Part shown: positions 56,550 through 64,000 of the stretch, one piece after another
How the letters are laid out: each line of letters starts with the position of its first letter
How positions within the stretch are numbered: the first letter of the stretch is position 1
DNA from: Nostoc mirabile CHAB5784
GTDB taxonomy: Bacteria; Cyanobacteriota; Cyanobacteriia; Cyanobacteriales; Nostocaceae
Assembly: GCF_020829645.1 (NCBI RefSeq)
Contig: NZ_JAIVFS010000030.1
Coordinates: 1 to 64,000 of the forward strand
DNA length: 64,000 nt
Direction of reading: 5' to 3'
The notes under the pieces: generated by a model
Seen by the model: the letters and a program-made list of their open reading frames with translations, nothing else
What the model was told of the DNA's origin: nothing
Database searches by the model: none
Program-made: the position numbers and the translations under genes

Positions 56550-57620
56550 CTAATTGAGAATATTGACCTTTACATATTCAGGAAAGGGTTGAAGGCGTGT
56601 GAGTTCATTTTCTAAAATTTGCAAATCTCCGTTCTTGGCAATTTCCTGGAAACCTGCAAACTTGTAAGAGACATACATCATTCTATTGCGATCGTTAGAA
56701 AGGAACTCAGAACGCAAACGAACATTGTTATTTTTAGCCAATGTCATAATATAGTTCAGCATAATTGTGCCGACGCCTCTGGACATAACACGACAAGACA
56801 TCAGCAAAAGTTTTATAGTCCATACCAACTCTTGGCATTCCACAAGAACTAACCCAATTTTGCCGTAACTACCGTACTTATCATCCAAACTTGCGATTAG
56901 TAGTTTATGCTTGTCTGATTGCCGAAAATGATTGAGTTCATCATAGGAGTATGTATAGCCAGTTGTATTAAGTTGGTTGGTTCTGACTGTTAATTCTTCG
57001 GCTCTTTGCAAATCCTCTTCTTGGGCAGAAGAGATAGTAAAAGTCATATTGAGTGTAGCTAAAAATTCTTCTTGAGTGCCGACAAACTTTTTTTCAGAAT
57101 TATTTCTAACTAGATCACTAATATACATTAATCGTCTTATTTTTGAATCTTTCGTAATAAAACGAGGATTCATTTCTGGCATATCTAGCAAATCTGCTAG
57201 TTGAGCCACATTAATACAAAGAACTTCAGGCAGTGAAAAATTGACTTCTTCTAATTCAAATAATTGGTCATCTATAAAAGCAAATGTATCAATACCCAGG
57301 TTGAGGGACTGAGCAATTTCCTGAATAGAACTAGATTTGGAGTTCCAGTTTATTTGGGGATAAAGAAAATATTCGTGCAATTCAAACTCTTGGAGTTGTG
57401 CCATTGCTTTGGCGGCATCATTTTTACTAGCGATAGATTGTAAAATGCCACGACTATCCAATATTTTGATAATCTCGACTACCTCGTTTCGCAAAGAAAC
57501 GCGATCATCTTCCAACAACACACCATCCCAAAGTGTATTATCCAAATCCCAAACCACACATTTAATAGCTTTTTGACCAGCTTGTTTGTTATTTAAAACT
57601 TCAGATTTTATACTAATCAT
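56550..57620 (-). CDS. fkbH: FkbH-like glyceryl-ACP synthase (HAD-type)
   Basis: About 356 residues from ATG 57620, which follows the acyl-ACP dehydrogenase stop by 4 bases with AAGGAT 9 nt upstream; the longer frame to 57701 is rejected. HAD motifs VVWDLDNTLWDGVL, SIASKND and AFIDDQ define the family, and the C-terminal part has the LLMSCRVMSRGVG segment with the conserved Cys. FkbH enzymes take 1,3-bisphosphoglycerate, dephosphorylate it and load glyceryl onto a dedicated ACP. This is the first step to hydroxymalonyl-ACP and, after O-methylation, methoxymalonyl-ACP. It is last of four contiguous genes (K, J, I, H) that give the whole oxidation route. Confidence 0.9.
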   Translation of the reverse strand: MISIKSEVLNNKQAGQKAIKCVVWDLDNTLWDGVLLEDDRVSLRNEVVEIIKILDSRGILQSIASKNDAAKAMAQLQEFELHEYFLYPQINWNSKSSSIQEIAQSLNLGIDTFAFIDDQLFELEEVNFSLPEVLCINVAQLADLLDMPEMNPRFITKDSKIRRLMYISDLVRNNSEKKFVGTQEEFLATLNMTFTISSAQEEDLQRAEELTVRTNQLNTTGYTYSYDELNHFRQSDKHKLLIASLDDKYGSYGKIGLVLVECQELVWTIKLLLMSCRVMSRGVGTIMLNYIMTLAKNNNVRLRSEFLSNDRNRMMYVSYKFAGFQEIAKNGDLQILENELTRLQPFPEYVKVNILN

Positions 57621-57624
57621 GTTT

Positions 57625-58806
57625 TCACATCCTTGCCAATAATTTTTGAGGCACAGTAAGAGTAGATTGTGACATATACTCCTGATAACCGTAATCAGCA
57701 ATAGTTATCTGTTGTATTTGCGTGCTTCCTTCAATTATTTCCATGATTTTGGCATCTCGCAAATATCTAGCAACAGAATATTCACTTGTGCAACCATTGG
57801 CACCGTGGATTTGTACAGCATCATTGGCGACTTTGGTTGCGGTTGTAGAGGCAAAATATTTAGCAATTGAAGTCTCGATTATCGAAGTTGGATCGCCAAT
57901 TTCTTTAAGATAGCCAGCTTGATAACACAATAATCTTGCTGCTTTTACATTAGCTATCATTTCAGTGATCATTTGTCGAATCAATTGGTGTTCTTTAAGA
58001 TAAACACCAAACTGCTTGCGTTCACTTGTATATTGAATACAAGCTTCTAGACAAGCTTGAGCAATACCCACAGAACCCCATGCCACACTGTATCTTCCGT
58101 AATCCAGTGCAGAAGAAGCGACATAAGAGAAACCAAAACCTAACTTGCCCACTAAATTTTCTTGGGGAATTCGACAATCCTGAAAATGTAATTCTGCTAA
58201 CATGGAAGCTCTAACACCCAACATCCCAGAAATGGGTTTTATTGAAAGTCCTGGGCTGTTTTTTTCCACTAAAAAAGCAGAGGGTTTACCCGAACATTGG
58301 GCAAATACTAAAAAAACATCTGCAATTTGTCCGTAGGTAATCCACTTTTTCTGCCCATTTAAGATATAAGAATCACCAGAAAGTGTCGCTGTAGTTTCTA
58401 TACTTTTGGCATCACTACCCACGTTAGGTTCACTTAAGGCGAAAGCAGCTATTACTTCACCAGATGCTAACTTAGGAAGCCAATACTCTTTTTGAGACTT
58501 ATTACCCCATTTACACAAAGCATAAGCAACCATGCTATGAACGGTGAGCAAACTTCGTAGTGAAGAACATCCCCGCCCAATTTCTTCATTCAGAAGACCA
58601 TAGGTAATGATATCTATACTTTTACCACCAAAATCTTTGGGTAATAGGGCACCCAAATATCCTTGATGAGCGAACTTTTCAATGAGTTTGGGAGGAGTAT
58701 ACTCTTCTTGGTCGTAGTGATTCGCGTAAGGAACAATCTCTTCGTTGACGAAAGCTCTAAATTCAGCTTGAGCGTCTTTTTGTTGAGCAGTCAACTCGAT
58801 TCTCAT
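57625..58806 (-). CDS. fkbI: Acyl-ACP dehydrogenase of the alkoxymalonyl pathway (FkbI-like)
   Basis: 393-residue FAD-dependent acyl-CoA dehydrogenase fold. ALSEPNVGSDAKS and GQKKWITYG are the flavin/substrate loops, QIHGANGCTSEY is the C-terminal substrate loop, and IIEGSTQIQQ is the usual end motif. In known clusters this enzyme (FkbI/AsmE type) oxidises the aldehyde-level glyceryl-ACP intermediate to hydroxymalonyl-ACP. GGAAG precedes ATG 58806. The function comes from the gene neighbourhood: alone it would be a generic acyl-CoA dehydrogenase. It is tightly linked to the FkbH gene (4-base gap). Confidence 0.88.
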   Translation of the reverse strand: MRIELTAQQKDAQAEFRAFVNEEIVPYANHYDQEEYTPPKLIEKFAHQGYLGALLPKDFGGKSIDIITYGLLNEEIGRGCSSLRSLLTVHSMVAYALCKWGNKSQKEYWLPKLASGEVIAAFALSEPNVGSDAKSIETTATLSGDSYILNGQKKWITYGQIADVFLVFAQCSGKPSAFLVEKNSPGLSIKPISGMLGVRASMLAELHFQDCRIPQENLVGKLGFGFSYVASSALDYGRYSVAWGSVGIAQACLEACIQYTSERKQFGVYLKEHQLIRQMITEMIANVKAARLLCYQAGYLKEIGDPTSIIETSIAKYFASTTATKVANDAVQIHGANGCTSEYSVARYLRDAKIMEIIEGSTQIQQITIADYGYQEYMSQSTLTVPQKLLARM

Positions 58807-58847
58807 TTTTTGACTTCCATATAAAAAGTTTCACAGTTATCAACAAC

Positions 58848-59099
58848 TTATGTTTGCGGAACTAAATTTGTCTTGGTTTCTATCAAACGAGTCATAGCAT
58901 TTATTGTTTTGAAGTTTGCAAAATCTAAGTCTTCATTTTCAATAGTAATTTTAAATTCTTGTTCAATGAATAAGACAAGTTGCATGGCAAACATAGAATT
59001 GACAAAACCAAGAGTAAAGATGTCTTCATCTAGCTGCAAGTCATGATTACGAAAAAAACGTGATAAAAACTCTTTGATTTTTACTTGGATTTCTTGCAT
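58848..59099 (-). CDS. fkbJ: Discrete acyl carrier protein for the glycerate-derived extender (FkbJ-like)
   Basis: 83-residue free ACP. The phosphopantetheine site is Ser in FTLGFVNSMFAMQLV, preceded by DEDIF. AAGGGA lies about 9 nt before ATG 59099. Between the fkbK and fkbI homologues, it should carry the glyceryl, hydroxy- and finally (methoxy)malonyl group and hand it to an AT domain. Confidence 0.9.
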   Translation of the reverse strand: MQEIQVKIKEFLSRFFRNHDLQLDEDIFTLGFVNSMFAMQLVLFIEQEFKITIENEDLDFANFKTINAMTRLIETKTNLVPQT

Positions 59100-59146
59100 T
59101 TTTTATTTCCCTTATTTTAATAACAATTGCGTCTCAATCTTTGATT

Positions 59147-60010
59147 TCAAATTGCTCCATTGTAAGTATAAAAACCTTGCCCACTTTTGCGACCATACAA
59201 CCCGGCGTCTACCATCTTTTTTAGCAATTGACAGGGTCTGTATTTGCTATCATTGAAACTTTCATACAAAACTTCGATGGAGAAAAGAATCGTATCTAAT
59301 CCAATTAAGTCAGCAGTTTCTAGTGGGCCCATCTTGTGACCAAAACAAGTTTTGAAAATTCTATCCACTTCTTCCACTGAAGCAACTTGGTCTTGTAGCA
59401 AGAAAATGGATTCATTTATCGTCAACATCAGAACTCGGTTGGAAACAAAACCAGGTGAATCATTGACAAGGATGCTTTCTTTACCCATCTGTGACAACAA
59501 TTCGTTTGCTGTCGAGATTGTTTCATCGGATGTGTGATACCCACGAATCATTTCCACCATCGGCTTCATGGGTACTGGGTTCATGAAGTGCATTCCAATA
59601 ACTTTGTCAGCACGTTTAGTGACTGAAGCAATACGAGTAATAGAAATAGCAGAGGTATTGGCTGCAAATACAGTCATTTCGGGACAAATAGCATCAAGCT
59701 GCGCGTATATCCCCTTTTTAATATCCCACTTTTCCGTAGCATTTTCAATCACAAATTCTGCTTCTTCAAGAAATTTATAATTTGTAGAAAATTTAATTTT
59801 ATGCAGAATGTTATCTGAATTTTCTACTTTTTCATTTTTATTGAAAAATCCTTGAAAACGAATGTTTTTTTTGATTTGTGCGTTGGCACGTTCCAAAATT
59901 TCTTCAGAAATATCTACTAAAATTACTTGATGACCAGTTTGCGCTAGATTTTGGGCTAACCCAATTCCCATCACACCTGCTCCGACTACACCTACAACTT
60001 TAATTTTCAT
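59147..60010 (-). CDS. fkbK: 3-hydroxyacyl-ACP dehydrogenase of the alkoxymalonyl pathway (FkbK-like)
   Basis: 287 residues, two-domain hydroxyacyl-CoA dehydrogenase. The NAD site is GVVGAGVMGIGLAQNLA, with HFMNPVPMKPMVE (catalytic His), NDSPGFVSNRVL and the C-terminal GLYGRKSGQGFYTY. In FK520-type clusters FkbK oxidises the hydroxyl of glyceryl-ACP before the FkbI step. AGGAT precedes ATG 60010, 20 bases after the upstream PKS stop, so the cassette is probably co-transcribed with that PKS. Away from this context it would be called 3-hydroxybutyryl-CoA dehydrogenase. Confidence 0.9.
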   Translation of the reverse strand: MKIKVVGVVGAGVMGIGLAQNLAQTGHQVILVDISEEILERANAQIKKNIRFQGFFNKNEKVENSDNILHKIKFSTNYKFLEEAEFVIENATEKWDIKKGIYAQLDAICPEMTVFAANTSAISITRIASVTKRADKVIGMHFMNPVPMKPMVEMIRGYHTSDETISTANELLSQMGKESILVNDSPGFVSNRVLMLTINESIFLLQDQVASVEEVDRIFKTCFGHKMGPLETADLIGLDTILFSIEVLYESFNDSKYRPCQLLKKMVDAGLYGRKSGQGFYTYNGAI

Positions 60011-60030
60011 GATTTATATCCTGAACTGAC

Positions 60031-63000
60031 CTAATTTGACAATTGCACATCAAAAGTTTTATCTCTTTCCCAATCGGCAGATAATTGTTCTATTTCTTCT
60101 ATGAGAATTTCTTCAATGACCAAAGCTAAATCAGCTACAGTGGGTGCTTCAAACAGAGAACGAACAGGTAGTTCTACCTGGAAAATTTTGCGAACCTGGG
60201 AAATAAGTACAGTTCCTGTGAGAGAGTCACCACCTAATGCAAAGAAGTTGTCATAAATACCGATTGGCTCAATACCTAGTAACTCTTGAAAAATATCAGC
60301 CAGTTTGCGCTCTACATCGTTACTAGGAGCAACATAAGCATTTTTTAAATTTGGTCTTGAGTGACGAGAAGATAAACTGACTTGTTGAGCAGTACTTTTA
60401 TCTTGTAAAGATTCTAGCTTAATCCATTGGTCAATTCTAGATTGTAAATTACCAGTTGAGACAACTATTTGATGATATTGACTCCACAAAAGAATACGTT
60501 CAAGGGCATTGATACCTTCTTGCGGTTGGATGCCGAATTCTGCCAAGCTTGTACTAGCAAATATTGGTTGATTGTCTGTTCTAAATTGCCATGCGTCCCA
60601 GTTAATGCTCATCCAAGGAACAGAATTTTTCTGATTATGCTGGTAAGCAAAAATGTCCATAAAAAGACTTGTTGCTGAGTAGCTAACAGAGCCTAATCCT
60701 CCTAAAACAGAGGTTAATGAAGACATCAATAGACAAAAGTCAAGTTTTTGGGACTGCAAAATCTCTTCTAATACTAAGAGTCCTTGTCTCTTTTGTTGAA
60801 GTTGTTGTTTGCACTCCGTTGGGTCTATCTCTGCAATAGGAGTGAATAAATTCTCTACAGGTATCTTAGCTGTGTGAAATACCCCGTTGAGTTGACCAAA
60901 CTGTTCTTGGGTTTGAGCGATCGCACTTTGCATTTGTGCTAAATTTACTACATCAGCGCTCTTGATTAAGACTTTTGCGCCTAGATTTTCCAGTTCTTGT
61001 ACTTTGAGAATCTTGCGGCTGATGTTATCTTGCTCATCGTGAGTTGTCAGCCACTCTAACCAATCCTGTCGGTTGGGAAAATCCTCAACCTCTAAAAGCA
61101 GCAGTTTTGCCTGTACTGTCTTTGCTAGATGTTCAGCTACTACAAGTCCTATTTCTTCTAGTCCACCAGTAATTAAGTAGACTCCTTTTTCTCTTAACCT
61201 GGGTGTATCGGGTACGTTTGCATCTAATTGGACAGACTCAAAGGTTTGCACCCAACGTTCCAAACCACGGTAAGCAATAACTGAGTCAGAGGAATTGGCT
61301 TTGAGTTCCGTCAGCAGTTGATTGACAAATTTCTCTTCTTGCCAATTTCCTGGTGAGGGAATAGTAACATCAATGCTACGACATTTAATATTTGAATATT
61401 CTTGTGGGATGACTTTAACAAGTCCAAGTAGTGTTGCTTTTTCTGGGCAGAGATTTTCAACTCCAGTTACAGCTTGCATATTGTTGGAGATAACTGCAAG
61501 CTGTAACTCATTAGTAAAATTTTGTTTTCCTAGCGCCTGTGCCAAAAACAGCAAATTATAAAATCCTTGTTCTTGGGCTATGTTAAAGTCTACAAGCTCT
61601 GACTGTGTGACACTCCACAGATGAATAATTCTGTTTGGTATGAAGTCTTGGGTGTGAAGTTCTTTAAGCAGGGTTTTGTAATCATCCCGTTGTCGAGGGT
61701 CTATTATATATGTACGCCTGCCAAGCTGCTCGTCTGAAAATTCACTTCTACTGCTAAATTGCTCCCCAATTCTGACGGTAATCACCTCATGACCTTCAAG
61801 TTCGAGTCGCTTCACGATTTGAGCGCCTAACCCATACTCATCGACAAATACCAACCAGCATTCTGCTTGTTTCACCTGACCGTTTGACTGTGGTGGTAGT
61901 GAACGTTTCCAGGAAGGGATGTAGAACCAGTCAGCAATTTTAGGCTTTTTACCTAATGATACTTCTTGCGTCTTGTCTGGTTTTTGTTCATTAAGCAAGG
62001 CTGTAAATGCTGCTGGTACTTCGTGTGTTGCTGGCGTAGTAGCTTGAGCGACAATTATGTGGTCTGTAAAAGGTGTGAATTCTGAGAAAGCTGTCACCTG
62101 CACAAAACCATGAGATTTGAGTTCTGCTTGCCACTGCTCTTTGGATAAAAAGGGATTGCACATATTGCGATCGCTTTCTGCGTCTTCTATCGGATTCATG
62201 AGCAGAGCGTCAATGAACTCAAATTCTAACCTGGGTTGAGTTGTTTCCCAAAATAGAAGTAAACCTCCAGGAGCGAGTAAAGAGCGAATGCGATCAAGAG
62301 TTTCTCCAATATTTCGAGCGACGTGCAACACTTGGAAAGCTACAATTACATCAAAGCTGTGGCTTGAGTATCCTTGTTCTTGTAGCGATCGCTCAAGGTC
62401 TAACAACCGATATTCAATAAATGGATAATTGCTAAATTTCTTCTTAGCTGCATTCAGAAAAAAACCTCCCACATCAGTGAAAGTATAATTAGTGTTTTCT
62501 GATGGCAGTATAGGTAATAGTTCTGCCGTGCCAGTACCAGTTCCAGCGCCAAGTTCCAGAATTCTCAGATTAACTTCAGGTGGTAGTGCTTTTAACACCT
62601 GTTCTAAGCATACCCGCATGATTGAGTTGTAGTACTTATTTTCAGGCAATTGTTGGACTGAAAATTCTCCTGATTTTAATAAGGTAGAAACATGGAACTC
62701 TAATGGTTCTTTTTTACCAGTAAGCAGAGCTACAATATTTTCGCCATACAGTTGCAGCAAATCTATTTGTTGCGGTGTATCCGCCCATTTGGCTCTGACT
62801 TCTACCAAAAGCTCATTAACAAAGTTTGTTGATATTGGTAGAAAGTTCGTAAACAGCCCTTGCTCTTCATGTAACTGACCTTGCTCTACCAATATTTCCA
62901 GCCATCGATTGAACAATTCTTTATAGGAAGGAATAATCTGACATTGGTCAAATAATTCCTCTAAACAATACTTTTTATTGTGATTGCTAAAAGCTTCTAA

Positions 63001-64000
63001 ATGTGCTAACGCAAGATTAATATAAGCAAGACATAAACTATCTAAACACTCCCTTTTCTGTTGAGAAGTTTGCTCGTCAAATTCCGAAGCCCCTGCACTA
63101 GCCTGGAGTTGACCAGCTTCTACCAAAGATTTCCAAAGCTCTGATGCTGTTAACTTGGGCTGGAAATTACTTTGTGCAGGTAATAATTTTTGTGGTTCAA
63201 TCCAATATCTTTGTCGCTCAAAGGGATATGTTGGCAAGGGAAGGCGATGTCGGCGCTCATGGCTATGAAATCCCGACCAATCTATCTTGATTCCCTCAAG
63301 CCATAATTGTCCTAATGTATTGAGGATAAAAGCAACATCAGATTGTCGCTCATAAGCATAGCGCAGCGAGGATAATATTATCTTGTTATCATCAGAAACA
63401 TTATCTAAACATTGGATTGCTAAACTGCTTAAGGTCTGTCCCGGGCCCACTTCTAAGAAAATGGGACTACGTTCTGCCCACAACTGATTTACTCCATCGG
63501 CAAAGCGCACGGGTTGGCACATATGCTGTGTCCAGTAACTTGGATTTGTGGCTTGCTCTGATGTGATCCAAGTTCCGGTTACGTTTGACAGATAAGGAAT
63601 TTGTGGTGGTTTGAGACTGATAGTTTGCACTAGTTCGGTGAAAGAGTCAGCGATCGCCCCCATCATGAAAGAATGAAAGGCGTGGGAAGTCTGCAATTGC
63701 CGACAGGCTAACCCCTTAGCGCTCAACTCACCTGCCAATTCCTCTACAGCCTGTGTGGTTCCCGCAAGCACGCACTGGAATGAGCCATTGACTGCTGATA
63801 ATGAAAGTTTTTCACTCAACAAAGGTTGCACTTCTTGCTCTGTTAAGGGAACTGCTAGCATTGCTCCCTCTGGCAACTCTTGAATCATTTGCGCTCTTTT
63901 GGCAACAAGAGTAATCGCATCTTCTAGAGACAATACTCCTGCTAGAGTTGCTGCGGTATATTCACCGATGCTGTAACCAATCATTGCTACTGGACGAATG
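60031..64000 (-). CDS. PKS module, 3' part: AT(partial)-cMT-KR(degenerate)-ACP, cut by window edge
   Basis: The frame is open to 64000 (IRPVAMIGYSIGEY), so KS and the front of AT lie outside. The AT remainder has GYSIGEY and HAFHS, the same clade as the PKS-E module. A C-methyltransferase follows (about 280-680 of the visible protein; LELGAGTGTGTAELLP, FTDVGGFF), predicting alpha-methylation. KR (about 950-1130) has a damaged cofactor site: TGGLEEIG, and LLEVEDF where IGRS is expected, with YSATS for YSAAN; Lys, Ser and Tyr remain. It is probably inactive or weak. ACP has LGGDSLTG. The chain should pass to the Gly module at 53136-56522. The fkb cassette directly follows, so this or a nearby AT may use the special extender. 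Confidence 0.92.
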   Translation of the reverse strand, partial: IRPVAMIGYSIGEYTAATLAGVLSLEDAITLVAKRAQMIQELPEGAMLAVPLTEQEVQPLLSEKLSLSAVNGSFQCVLAGTTQAVEELAGELSAKGLACRQLQTSHAFHSFMMGAIADSFTELVQTISLKPPQIPYLSNVTGTWITSEQATNPSYWTQHMCQPVRFADGVNQLWAERSPIFLEVGPGQTLSSLAIQCLDNVSDDNKIILSSLRYAYERQSDVAFILNTLGQLWLEGIKIDWSGFHSHERRHRLPLPTYPFERQRYWIEPQKLLPAQSNFQPKLTASELWKSLVEAGQLQASAGASEFDEQTSQQKRECLDSLCLAYINLALAHLEAFSNHNKKYCLEELFDQCQIIPSYKELFNRWLEILVEQGQLHEEQGLFTNFLPISTNFVNELLVEVRAKWADTPQQIDLLQLYGENIVALLTGKKEPLEFHVSTLLKSGEFSVQQLPENKYYNSIMRVCLEQVLKALPPEVNLRILELGAGTGTGTAELLPILPSENTNYTFTDVGGFFLNAAKKKFSNYPFIEYRLLDLERSLQEQGYSSHSFDVIVAFQVLHVARNIGETLDRIRSLLAPGGLLLFWETTQPRLEFEFIDALLMNPIEDAESDRNMCNPFLSKEQWQAELKSHGFVQVTAFSEFTPFTDHIIVAQATTPATHEVPAAFTALLNEQKPDKTQEVSLGKKPKIADWFYIPSWKRSLPPQSNGQVKQAECWLVFVDEYGLGAQIVKRLELEGHEVITVRIGEQFSSRSEFSDEQLGRRTYIIDPRQRDDYKTLLKELHTQDFIPNRIIHLWSVTQSELVDFNIAQEQGFYNLLFLAQALGKQNFTNELQLAVISNNMQAVTGVENLCPEKATLLGLVKVIPQEYSNIKCRSIDVTIPSPGNWQEEKFVNQLLTELKANSSDSVIAYRGLERWVQTFESVQLDANVPDTPRLREKGVYLITGGLEEIGLVVAEHLAKTVQAKLLLLEVEDFPNRQDWLEWLTTHDEQDNISRKILKVQELENLGAKVLIKSADVVNLAQMQSAIAQTQEQFGQLNGVFHTAKIPVENLFTPIAEIDPTECKQQLQQKRQGLLVLEEILQSQKLDFCLLMSSLTSVLGGLGSVSYSATSLFMDIFAYQHNQKNSVPWMSINWDAWQFRTDNQPIFASTSLAEFGIQPQEGINALERILLWSQYHQIVVSTGNLQSRIDQWIKLESLQDKSTAQQVSLSSRHSRPNLKNAYVAPSNDVERKLADIFQELLGIEPIGIYDNFFALGGDSLTGTVLISQVRKIFQVELPVRSLFEAPTVADLALVIEEILIEEIEQLSADWERDKTFDVQLSN

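Noticed and set aside
11293..64000. Assignment to a known cyanobacterial product such as anachelin
   Set aside because: Thr, D-Ser and PKS modules recall it, but there is no visible salicylate or chromophore gene, and the Gly, Dab-like, second Thr and beta-Ala modules and Cys TE do not fit.
1..64000. CRISPR arrays, tRNA or rRNA genes
   Set aside because: No regularly spaced direct repeats, no cloverleaf-like or rRNA-like sequence were seen on either strand by eye.

Overview
The window is one side of a large hybrid NRPS/PKS biosynthetic locus from a cyanobacterium, probably a filamentous heterocystous one (Nostocales). Supporting signs are the palindrome GCGATCGC (HIP1, e.g. 2108-2115 and 5428-5435) scattered through an AT-rich sequence, a TonB receptor with an N-terminal AMIN domain, dispersed C/G-rich palindromic repeats, and cyanobacterial-type NRPS and PKS modules. 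Every convincing gene lies on the minus strand, so the assembly line reads from right (64000) to left.

Right to left: a PKS cut by the window edge (AT - C-methyltransferase - KR - ACP); a four-gene cassette fkbK-fkbJ-fkbI-fkbH for a hydroxymalonyl/methoxymalonyl-ACP extender; an NRPS (C-A[Gly]-PCP) whose epimerase is deleted down to its terminal helix; a stand-alone condensation domain without its catalytic His; an EctB-like diaminobutyrate aminotransferase; a module with half a C domain and an A domain that may take diaminobutyrate; a two-module NRPS (docking-C-A[Gly]-PCP-C-A[Ser]-PCP-E); C-A[Thr]-PCP; an embedded TonB-dependent receptor and Fe-siderophore-binding lipoprotein; a PKS module ending in an NRPS epimerization domain; a second C-A[Thr]-PCP; a PanP-like aspartate decarboxylase; two PKS modules (KS-AT-KR-ACP, the second KR degenerate); a SAM methyltransferase; and the terminal module C-A[beta-Ala-like]-PCP-TE, whose TE has Cys in place of Ser. 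Tailoring and transport genes follow: P450, SDR, sucrase/ferredoxin-like protein, MATE exporter, and a second SDR behind a palindromic operator. At the left edge lies the start of a probable transposase gene.

If the line is colinear, the visible chain is (C-methylated polyketide)-Gly-[Dab?]-Gly-D-Ser-Thr-PK-Thr-PK-PK-beta-Ala, released by the Cys TE. Two precursor enzymes sit beside the modules that seem to use their products: EctB next to the putative Dab module, and PanP in the same gene set as the beta-alanine-like A domain. Subunit ends fall into classes that match the next subunit: basic tails before KS proteins, epimerase-type C-termini before SPMQQG-type C domains, and an acidic tail before a TubC-like docking domain. 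The TonB receptor, siderophore-binding protein and Suc_Fer-like protein suggest a chelating product, but no catechol or hydroxamate gene is visible. I do not recognise the product. Substrate codes were read by eye against GrsA and are predictions.
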